Positions 1 through 4,613 of a DNA stretch of 5,449 nt are shown here, one piece after another; positions within the stretch are counted from its first letter, which is position 1; each line of letters opens with the position of its first letter. The notes under the pieces were generated by a model. The model was not told where the DNA came from. It searched no databases and saw only the letters and a program-made list of their open reading frames with translations. Origin of the DNA: Chitinophagaceae bacterium (GTDB lineage: Bacteria > Bacteroidota > Bacteroidia > Chitinophagales > Chitinophagaceae); contig CANFLJ010000151.1 in NCBI GenBank assembly GCA_947447815.1, positions 1-5,449 on the forward strand, read 5' to 3'. The position numbers and the translations under genes were made by a program.

Positions 1-224
1 CTCAACATAATGGTTACAACACCATTATGAGTCACAGAAGTGGTGAAACAGAAGATGTAACTATTGCTGACTTAGCAGTAGCATTGAACTGTGGTCAGAT
101 AAAGACCGGTTCTGCTTCGCGTACCGACAGAATAGCTAAATACAATCAGTTGATCCGTATAGAAGAAGAATTGGGATTGACTGGATTTTTCCCTACTAAA
201 GGAAAGATTAAGTTTGGTAAATAA
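1..224 (+). CDS. eno: Enolase (2-phosphoglycerate dehydratase), C-terminal part; 5' end outside window
   Basis: Enolase converts 2-phosphoglycerate to phosphoenolpyruvate in glycolysis and the reverse in gluconeogenesis; it is cytosolic and Mg-dependent. Only the last 73 residues are present. The reading frame is already open at position 3 (first codons QHNGYNTIM), so the ATG at 27 is an internal methionine and not a start. The enolase signature SHRSGETED lies at in-window residues 10-18, with the His-Arg-Ser that contacts substrate phosphate. GQIKTG follows, and its Lys is 22 residues after that Arg, exactly the spacing of the family's second active-site lysine. The usual C-terminal helix AKYNQLIRIEEELG is followed by a short basic tail ending KFGK. 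The protein looks intact at this end. A FtsB-type gene follows after 256 bp, a neighbour pair seen in many bacteria, but a strong terminator between them suggests largely separate transcription. Confidence 0.97.
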   Translation, partial: QHNGYNTIMSHRSGETEDVTIADLAVALNCGQIKTGSASRTDRIAKYNQLIRIEEELGLTGFFPTKGKIKFGK

Positions 225-259
225 CCACCCCATCCCACCCCCATCACACCCCCGTCCCC
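225..259. other. C-rich tract directly after eno (minus-strand G-quadruplex potential)
   Basis: Directly after the enolase stop codon the plus strand carries five C-runs of 4, 3, 5, 5 and 4 bases (228-231, 234-236, 238-242, 249-253, 256-259), separated by 1-6 bases and with almost no G. Read on the minus strand this fits the G3+N1-7 quadruplex pattern with one run to spare. It is sharply different from the AT-rich surroundings. I see no coding potential in it. Folding in vivo is inference. Confidence 0.5.
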
Positions 260-268
260 TAAAGGGGA
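255..268. repeat. Small GC hairpin TCCCCTAAAGGGGA
   Basis: A 5-bp stem (255-259 with 264-268) closes a UAAA loop. The CCCCTAAAGGGG core resembles a short palindrome I associate with intergenic regions of many Bacteroidota genomes; that association is from memory. No T-tract follows on either strand, so it is not a standard intrinsic terminator by itself. A tandem GGAAGTT pair (273-279, 280-286) lies just after it. Confidence 0.45.
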
Positions 269-348
269 GTAAGGAAGTTGGAAGTTGTAAGTATTAAGTT
301 AATACAACTCTTACTTTAAAGGGCGTTATTATTAAACGATAACATAAT

Positions 349-397
349 AATCGGCAGTAACAAATAAGAATCTTATTTTTGCTGCCGATTTGTTTTT
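349..397 (+). terminator. Strong intrinsic terminator downstream of eno
   Basis: A long inverted repeat runs from 349 to 390. The arm AATCGGCAG (349-357) pairs perfectly with CTGCCGATT (382-390). The stem then continues through a G-U pair (358/381), two A-T pairs (359-360/379-380), a single-base bulge at 361 and the inner AAATAAG/CTTATTT arms, leaving a very small loop around 369-371. The sequence TGTTTTT (391-397) follows directly, giving the T-tract expected for Rho-independent termination of plus-strand transcripts. The hairpin begins 124 bp after the enolase stop codon and ends 83 bp before the FtsB-type start, so the eno message would have a long structured 3' UTR. Confidence 0.75.
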
Positions 398-400
398 AGT

Positions 401-461
401 AATAAGTAGTTGTAGGAATTAAACTGAATTAGAGTCTTGCACATATTACCTACTACTTATT
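401..461. repeat. Imperfect inverted repeat upstream of the FtsB-type gene
   Basis: AATAAGTAG (401-409) is the reverse complement of CTACTTATT (453-461), and TAGG (413-416) pairs with CCTA (449-452); the three bases 410-412 are bulged. The span lies between the eno terminator and the start codon at 481. A second, longer-range pair TATTAAGTT (292-300) / AACTTAATA (468-476) encloses the terminator as well. It may be a degenerate intergenic repeat or a 5' leader structure. No clear TAnnTTTG-type promoter could be assigned here. Confidence 0.35.
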
Positions 462-480
462 GCTTTCAACTTAATAAAGC

Positions 481-804
481 ATGAATAAAGAAAAAATATT
501 ACCGTTGATTTTCAATAAATATGTAGGAGCCGCATTGGTTTTTGCGGTTTGGATGCTATTTTTTGATCAAAGGGACTATTTTTTTGTGCACAACCTGAAG
601 GAGCATCGTAAAGAGCTGGAAAGAAAGAAAAAATACTATCAGGAACAGATAGATAAGGCCAAAAAAGACTTGATAGATTTGCAGAATAACCCCGCTGCTA
701 TTGAAAAATATGCCCGTGAGCACTACCTGATGAAGAAAGATGATGAAGATATTTTTCTGATGGAAGACTCTGCCAAAACAAAAAGTATAACTCCGGGGCA
801 ATAA
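481..804 (+). CDS. ftsB: FtsB/DivIC-family cell division protein (septum formation initiator)
   Basis: This is a small bitopic divisome protein of 107 aa, a typical length for the family. FtsB works with FtsL and FtsQ at the septum to activate septal peptidoglycan synthesis. Visible order: a short basic cytoplasmic N-terminus, one membrane helix at about residues 12-28, then a periplasmic Lys/Glu-rich coiled coil (about 36-70). After that comes the family's conserved end, LQNNPAAIEKYAREHYLMKK followed by an acidic stretch (DDEDIF, 87-92), matching the usual pattern of Asn/Pro, then IE..AR, then a Met-Lys step. The position directly after eno supports FtsB, as eno-ftsB is a common neighbour pair. 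The FtsB versus DivIC name cannot be settled by sequence alone in Bacteroidota. The ATG at 481 gives the right N-terminal length. Family assignment is firm; the exact orthology is inferred. Confidence 0.88.
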   Translation: MNKEKILPLIFNKYVGAALVFAVWMLFFDQRDYFFVHNLKEHRKELERKKKYYQEQIDKAKKDLIDLQNNPAAIEKYAREHYLMKKDDEDIFLMEDSAKTKSITPGQ

Positions 805-809
805 AGAAG

Positions 810-818
810 TTATCCACA
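810..818 (+). promoter_or_regulatory. Perfect DnaA-box 9-mer TTATCCACA
   Basis: TTATCCACA, the high-affinity consensus DnaA box, lies five bases after the FtsB-type stop codon and 72 bp before the next start codon. It is the only exact copy I found in the window. With uniform base use, a given 9-mer is expected about 0.04 times on both strands of 5.4 kb. It is in non-coding DNA, so no codon constraint explains it. Whether DnaA binds there is unknown; a single box is no evidence for an origin. Confidence 0.4.
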
Positions 819-890
819 CGTTTATATAGTATCCTCCGGATTTACCCTCCGAAAGCAGTACATTTACTTTAGTTACTGTTAAAATAGAAT

Positions 891-1124
891 ATGCAAAAGT
901 TTACGCAGGAACAGTTGACACTATACGTGTATCAACAAGCTTCACCCATCTTAAAGATGGCAATTGATAGGGTTATAAAAGAGGATGATTCGGTAGCGGA
1001 GCAAGTAAAAAGCTTTAGGCTATCCAAAAAAGAGATGGAACAAGCTACTAAAGAAGGCTTGCTATCTCCCTCCGATAACGCTATTAAGAATATTATGCAA
1101 TACGCTAAAAAAGGAAAGCGTTAA
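891..1124 (+). CDS. Uncharacterised small basic protein (77 aa)
   Basis: I do not recognise a characterised function. The protein has no Cys or His, no signal peptide and no membrane helix, so it should be cytosolic. The N-terminal half (LTLYVYQQASPILKMAIDRV, residues 9-28, then KEDDSVAEQV) recalls the start of Bacteroidota small proteins and anti-sigma-factor N-termini of the type 'L..Y.Y...SP......I......D......', in which one helix pair is followed by a D-x-x-L/V step. The second half ends SPSDNAIKNIMQYAKKGKR, where the 'SPS..(A/S)(I/V)..I..YA' ending also fits that group as I remember it. The gene sits between the FtsB-type gene and a CxxC protein on the same strand, with 86 bp before it. 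A weak -7-like TACATTTAC lies at 859-867, but with TTTA in place of TTTG. The ATG at 891 is the only reasonable start. It is probably a real conserved gene; the role is unknown. Confidence 0.7.
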   Translation: MQKFTQEQLTLYVYQQASPILKMAIDRVIKEDDSVAEQVKSFRLSKKEMEQATKEGLLSPSDNAIKNIMQYAKKGKR

Positions 1125-1131
1125 CCGCCAT

Positions 1132-1149
1132 AGTATTATCCAGTATTAT
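1132..1149. repeat. 10-bp-period direct repeat AGTATTAT
   Basis: AGTATTAT occurs at 1132-1139 and again at 1142-1149, separated by CC, so the repeat period is 10 bp or about one helical turn. It lies about 27 bp upstream of a candidate -7 element for the CxxC protein gene. An operator role is possible, but two AT-rich copies are weak evidence. Confidence 0.25.
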
Positions 1150-1175
1150 TATCAGCATTCAATTGAGAAGCACTT

Positions 1176-1183
1176 TATATTTG
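1176..1183 (+). promoter_or_regulatory. Candidate Bacteroidota -7 element TATATTTG
   Basis: TATATTTG matches the Bacteroidota housekeeping -7 consensus TAnnTTTG. Transcription would begin near 1187-1190, which leaves a short leader before ATG 1204 and is one reason to prefer that start over GTG 1195. No good -33 TTG/TTTG is seen about 19-21 bp upstream, so this is half of a promoter at best. Confidence 0.4.
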
Positions 1184-1203
1184 CTTCAAAATGGGTGAAA
1201 TTA

Positions 1204-1428
1204 ATGATGAATAAAGGATTTATACGACTAATAATTGTAGTATCAATAGTTGTTTTTATCGCAACAACAGCCAGTAGTCAGTGTGCTATATGTACCAAGA
1301 CCGCTTCTCAATTGGGAGAAGGGCCTGCACATGCATTGAATACTGCTATTGTATACCTTATGTTTACTCCTTTTGCCATCATTGGATTTATTGGATACCG
1401 TTGGTGGAAAAGCCAGAAAAGCAGCTAG
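1204..1428 (+). CDS. Small secreted/membrane protein with CxxC motif, uncharacterised
   Basis: This 74-aa protein starts with a basic tip and a hydrophobic segment (RLIIVVSIVVFIA) ending TTASSQ, which reads as a signal peptide or N-terminal anchor. CAIC follows immediately (Cys27 and Cys30 in this numbering), then a short polar stretch with one His (GEGPAHALNT), and a second membrane helix (AIVYLMFTPFAIIGFIGY) with a cationic WWKSQKSS tail. The QCAxC, (L/I)NT, YLM..P and GY(R/F)W pattern matches small uncharacterised Bacteroidota proteins I recall; none has an assigned function to my knowledge. A paired-thiol, metal or redox role at the membrane face is only inferred. The residue before the first Cys is Gln, which does not fit a lipobox. 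Starts at GTG 1195 (77 aa), ATG 1204 and ATG 1207 are all in frame; 1204 is chosen for codon type and the promoter position. Confidence 0.75.
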   Translation: MMNKGFIRLIIVVSIVVFIATTASSQCAICTKTASQLGEGPAHALNTAIVYLMFTPFAIIGFIGYRWWKSQKSS

Positions 1429-1518
1429 TTATATTCTTATTTGTCCTTTGGCCAGATGGAATACTATTTTATTGATAATTTATTTAGATTATCTATCAAA
1501 ACGTAGGCTATTTATCAT

Positions 1519-1526
1519 TATTTTTG
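1519..1526 (+). promoter_or_regulatory. Candidate -7 element TATTTTTG for the DUF937 gene
   Basis: TATTTTTG fits TAnnTTTG and lies 60 bp before the start codon at 1587, in the 158-bp gap after the CxxC protein gene. No clear -33 element is visible. The rest of the gap (1429-1518) is AT-rich with a weak TTGATA/TATCAA inverted repeat (1472-1477, 1494-1499) and nothing else I can name. Confidence 0.3.
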
Positions 1527-1586
1527 GAGAGAATAGTTAAATGCTCTATTAATTTCAGTGATAAGTAACTTAAAAAATGTCAGTAC

Positions 1587-2618
1587 ATGTCAATTAACCT
1601 TTTATCATCAGTAAACGCATTATTTACTAAAGACTTTATATCAAAGACGGCTGCTATCATCAACGAAAAACCTGAATATGTAAAAGAGGGCATAACAGGT
1701 ATAATTCCTTCTGTATTAGCGGTGCTAATGCAGAAAGGTACCAGCAGTGAGGGATTGGATATGATATCTAAACACAGTAAAGATGCTGTAGAGGTAAAAT
1801 TTCAGAGCAATATAGCTAAAATTATCACGGGAAAGAATTTTAGTAAATACGAAAAACTTTTTGATAGCGCTGAAGTTTTGTTTGACGATAAACTATCTGA
1901 TATTACGCATAAGGTATCTATCAATTCTGGTTTAAGAGAAACATCGGCTAACTGGCTAATCAGACTGGTAACCCCAACTGCTTTGGGCGTATTGGGAGAG
2001 CATATTAAGAAAAATAAACTATCTATTACCGATGCAGCTCATGTAATAGCCAACGAAAAAGATGCTATTATTGATGCAATACCAGAACAATATAATTTGA
2101 CCTCTTTATTTGGATTAAGTAGTTTGAAAGATATAGGTGATAAGTTTGCAAATGCAGTGTCCTTGCCTGTTTCTGTACCCGATATTTTAGCAGAAGCAGC
2201 CCCTGTTGTACCGTCAATTATTCCAACTTTTGAACCTGAAAAAGAGTTAGAAACAGTAGTAGAACCATTTGTAGAAAAAGAAACTTATAATCATCCAGTT
2301 GTAGAAGAAGTTTTTGCTGAACCTGAACCTATTCCAGAAATAACTCCTATAAAAGAAGAAATTATTACTATACCTACGCCTCCTATAGTTCAAGAAACAA
2401 ATTCTCTTTTGAAAGAACAGGTAAAGGAAGAAAACATTAAAAAGATAATTGTTACTTCAAACGAACCAGAAGTTGTAAAGACCGATAATACTACCAAAAA
2501 GAGTGTATTAAAAGATCCTGCATTCAAATGGAAATTAATAAGCTGGTTGTTATTAATCGCTTTATTTGTGATACTGATGATACTATTTAATGTACTTCCT
2601 CCTATGTTTAGGATATAA
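1587..2618 (+). CDS. DUF937-domain protein with C-terminal membrane anchor
   Basis: The N-terminal domain (about residues 1-190) looks like DUF937, a helical YidB-like domain of unknown function. It opens MSINLLSSVNALFTKDFISK, then shows INEKPEYVKEGITGIIPSVLAVLMQKGTSS split across 26-54, the family's pattern of a helix followed by 'G..P.vl..l'. Residues 192-310 form a long low-complexity linker rich in Pro, Glu and Val (VVEP, VVEEVFAEPEPIPEI). A single hydrophobic helix at about 317-337 (SWLLLIALFVILMILFNVLP) sits next to the C-terminus. There is no signal peptide, so the main domain should be cytosolic with the protein anchored by its tail. As I recall, Bacteroidota DUF937 proteins often continue after this helix into an OmpA-like peptidoglycan-binding domain; here the protein stops six residues later. 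ATG 1587 is the first usable start; the ATG at 1577 is out of frame and reads only six codons. Confidence 0.8.
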   Translation: MSINLLSSVNALFTKDFISKTAAIINEKPEYVKEGITGIIPSVLAVLMQKGTSSEGLDMISKHSKDAVEVKFQSNIAKIITGKNFSKYEKLFDSAEVLFDDKLSDITHKVSINSGLRETSANWLIRLVTPTALGVLGEHIKKNKLSITDAAHVIANEKDAIIDAIPEQYNLTSLFGLSSLKDIGDKFANAVSLPVSVPDILAEAAPVVPSIIPTFEPEKELETVVEPFVEKETYNHPVVEEVFAEPEPIPEITPIKEEIITIPTPPIVQETNSLLKEQVKEENIKKIIVTSNEPEVVKTDNTTKKSVLKDPAFKWKLISWLLLIALFVILMILFNVLPPMFRI

Positions 2619-2638
2619 GAGGAAGTAACAATAGTTTT
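2593..2638 (+). terminator. Candidate terminator overlapping the DUF937 stop codon
   Basis: TACTTCCTC (2593-2601) is perfectly complementary to GAGGAAGTA (2619-2627), a 9-bp stem with a 17-nt loop that contains the TAA stop codon (2616-2618). A short T-run (2635-2638) lies seven bases after the stem, inside an AT-rich stretch. The left arm is thus coding sequence. The wide loop and distant T-run make it a weak intrinsic terminator. On the minus strand no T-tract follows, so it is not a clear terminator for the converging tpiA transcript. Confidence 0.4.
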
Positions 2639-2644
2639 ATAATT

Positions 2645-3406
2645 TTATTTAAGTGCATTGATGATAATAGCAAACTCATCTGCATTTAAAGATGCGCCTC
2701 CAACCAGACCACCATCAACATCGGGCATTGCAAAAATTTCAGCAGCATTGTTTCCTTTCACACTGCCACCATACAAAATGGTAATATCCTGTGCTACTTC
2801 ATTTCCATAGGCTGCAGCAAAGGTATTTCTGATATGTAAATGAATATCCTGTGCCTGCTGACTAGAAGCTGTTTTACCTGTACCTATAGCCCAGATTGGT
2901 TCGTAGGCTATTACTACTTTTTTAATTTGATCTGCCGATAGATGAAATAAAGATTCTTTTAATTGATTAGCAACAAATTCATTCTGAGTACCTTCTTCTC
3001 TGATAGTTAAAGATTCGCCACAGCAGAAGATAGGAATTAAATTGTTTTCCAATACAATATTTACTTTCTCTGCAAGAAATGAATTAGACTCATTAAAATA
3101 CTCGCGGCGTTCACTATGTCCTAATACTACATATTCAACACCAATAGACTGCAGCATTTCCACGCTAGTTTCACCAGTAAAAGCTCCACTTTTTTTATTA
3201 TAACAATTCTGAGCAGCGACGAACACACCTTGGGTATTTTTAACTTTGTTTACTGCAGGCAGAAGATATGGAAAAGGAATAGCTAATACTACTTTTCTGT
3301 GTTCATTTAAAGAATATTCATTTTTCAATATTGCATCAAGTAGCTGTTCTCCTTGTGTAAGCGTAAGATTCATTTTCCAGTTCGCTGCGGCAATTTGTTG
3401 TCTCAT
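2645..3406 (-). CDS. tpiA: Triosephosphate isomerase
   Basis: The enzyme interconverts dihydroxyacetone phosphate and glyceraldehyde 3-phosphate in glycolysis and gluconeogenesis; it is a cytosolic TIM-barrel dimer. The 253-aa length is standard. All catalytic elements are visible: AANWKMN with Asn9 and the catalytic Lys11; VVLGHSERREYF with the catalytic His97; and AYEPIWAIGTGKTAS with the catalytic base Glu169 followed by the mobile loop 6. The phosphate-binding segments are LYGGSV (211-216) and GGLVGGASL (232-240). The start at 3406 places the NWKMN motif at residues 9-13, as is usual. It is the last gene of a three-gene minus-strand group, 24 bp after the GlmU-like gene, and converges on the DUF937 gene across 26 bp. 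Nothing appears truncated. Confidence 0.98.
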   Translation of the reverse strand: MRQQIAAANWKMNLTLTQGEQLLDAILKNEYSLNEHRKVVLAIPFPYLLPAVNKVKNTQGVFVAAQNCYNKKSGAFTGETSVEMLQSIGVEYVVLGHSERREYFNESNSFLAEKVNIVLENNLIPIFCCGESLTIREEGTQNEFVANQLKESLFHLSADQIKKVVIAYEPIWAIGTGKTASSQQAQDIHLHIRNTFAAAYGNEVAQDITILYGGSVKGNNAAEIFAMPDVDGGLVGGASLNADEFAIIINALK

Positions 3407-3430
3407 AATATGAATTTATTTATAAATTAT

Positions 3431-4603
3431 TTAATCAATTTGGTTGTCAAAGATATGCTTCAACACGGATATTTCTTCTTGAGATAAGTTTTGATGCTTC
3501 ATTTGCTTCCAGTTCTGAATTTCTTTAAGTGCTTTATCAAAGTCATATTTCATATCACCTTCTGCTCCCCAACTAAAGTTTCTGACGTGTTTTGATGTTA
3601 GTCCTTTACCAAATACATTGCAACAAACCCCTATTACGGAACCAGTGTTAATGGCGCTATTGATAGCAGTTTTGCTGTAGTCCCCCATCATTAATCCGCA
3701 CTTCTGCGCTACTGGCAAGTATGTATTAGTATCCTCATTCCATACTTTTACTATTCCACCCGTATTCTTTACATTACTATTAGATGTGCCAGCACCAAAA
3801 TTGCACCACTCTCCTATCACACTATCTCCCAGATAACCATCATGCGCTTTGTTGCTATTGCCAAACATAACAATATTCTTTATCTCGCCCCCAACAACAC
3901 AGTTAGGTCCAATTGTAGCACTGTATATTTTAGCGCCCATTCGTACTAGGCTATTTTCACCCAATACAAAAGGACCTCTTATTAATGCCCCTTCCTGCAC
4001 AACAGCATTTTTACCTATATATATAGGCCCTGCAGAGGCATTAAGAATGCAATGCTGTACATCAGCTGATTCTTCGATGAAAATATTTTCAGGGGAAATA
4101 GCCGTTACTGATTCTGGTAACTTTTGAAAAGAATGTTTATGTATAACTTTAAGCAATTCAACATCTTTCAAAATTGTTGATTGATTCAATTGCATTATAT
4201 GCCAGGGATACTCAATTATATTTACTGGACTACACGACTTTTTTATTGTGAAGTTCTTTAATTCGGAAAGTGAAGGATTAGCAATAAATTCTTCAGATCT
4301 ATAAGCAATTATATTTTCATTTTCATCGACTAATACTGTATCCTTATTTAAACTTAATATTTCATTTATTAAATCTATATCAGGAATTACAGCTGCATCA
4401 ATGAATAATAAATCAATGCCATCGTATGAATTATACAAACCTTGTAAAACTGGTCTGGTATCTATAAATATTTCATTACTGGTTAAATATTCCCACCTTT
4501 CTTTGTTGGTGAACATACCAACTCTCAACATTCCAACAGCCCTAGTGAGCGTTAAAGGCGACTGTCTATTGTAGTTTTTATTATCAAACAGAACTATTTT
4601 CAT
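3431..4603 (-). CDS. Bacteroidota-type GlmU-like sugar-1-phosphate acetyltransferase/nucleotidyltransferase
   Basis: By family (the group I recall as 'alt_bact_glmU'), this protein is proposed to make UDP-GlcNAc from glucosamine-1-phosphate, feeding peptidoglycan and surface glycans. With the start at 4603 it has 390 aa, shorter than the roughly 456 aa of E. coli GlmU. The N-terminal domain lacks the classical GxGTRM nucleotide loop. It has instead SPLTLTRAVGMLRVG (15-29) followed by NKERWEYL, the signature of this group. Residues from about 172 form a left-handed beta-helix of hexapeptide repeats (IYIGKNAVVQEGALIRG, FVLGEN). They include NSNKAHDGYLGD with His254 in the place of GlmU's catalytic acetyltransferase His, and FGAGTSNSN (269-277), which matches the acetyl-CoA/substrate turn. 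An in-frame ATG at 4627 would add eight residues and overlap the upstream gene; MKIVLFDN at 4603 fits the family start and leaves a 10-bp gap. Confidence 0.88.
   Translation of the reverse strand: MKIVLFDNKNYNRQSPLTLTRAVGMLRVGMFTNKERWEYLTSNEIFIDTRPVLQGLYNSYDGIDLLFIDAAVIPDIDLINEILSLNKDTVLVDENENIIAYRSEEFIANPSLSELKNFTIKKSCSPVNIIEYPWHIMQLNQSTILKDVELLKVIHKHSFQKLPESVTAISPENIFIEESADVQHCILNASAGPIYIGKNAVVQEGALIRGPFVLGENSLVRMGAKIYSATIGPNCVVGGEIKNIVMFGNSNKAHDGYLGDSVIGEWCNFGAGTSNSNVKNTGGIVKVWNEDTNTYLPVAQKCGLMMGDYSKTAINSAINTGSVIGVCCNVFGKGLTSKHVRNFSWGAEGDMKYDFDKALKEIQNWKQMKHQNLSQEEISVLKHIFDNQID
3448..3455 (-). promoter_or_regulatory. Possible internal -7 element TATCTTTG ahead of tpiA
   Basis: On the minus strand TATCTTTG fits TAnnTTTG and lies within the last codons of the GlmU-like gene, 41 bp upstream of the tpiA start. 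It could give tpiA its own promoter. No -33 element is seen at the right distance and the site is in coding sequence, so chance is a serious alternative. Confidence 0.2.
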
Positions 4604-4613
4604 ACTGATTTTA

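Noticed and set aside
401..461. Riboswitch or CRISPR-like repeat in the eno-ftsB spacer
   Set aside because: There is only one imperfect inverted repeat, with no regular direct-repeat spacing and no recognisable riboswitch core.
556..819. Open minus-strand frame of 87 codons
   Set aside because: It is antisense to the FtsB-type gene, whose family features are clear; the hydrophobic, Phe-rich translation is what an antisense reading of a Lys/Glu coiled coil gives.
1136..1144. TTATCCAGT as a second DnaA box
   Set aside because: It matches only seven of nine consensus positions and is explained by the AGTATTAT direct repeat.
1258..1293. Lipoprotein signal at the CAIC protein
   Set aside because: The residue before the first Cys is Gln and the preceding positions are Ser-Ser, which do not form a lipobox.
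1281..1540. Two overlapping plus-strand frames (1281-1475 and 1349-1540), considered as extensions or a frameshifted tail of the CxxC protein
   Set aside because: The CxxC protein ends naturally with a cationic tail after its second helix; the other frames show no family pattern and run into AT-rich spacer.
3849..4127. Plus-strand frame of 92 codons inside the GlmU-like gene
   Set aside because: It is the antisense of the hexapeptide-repeat region; no start context or recognisable domain.
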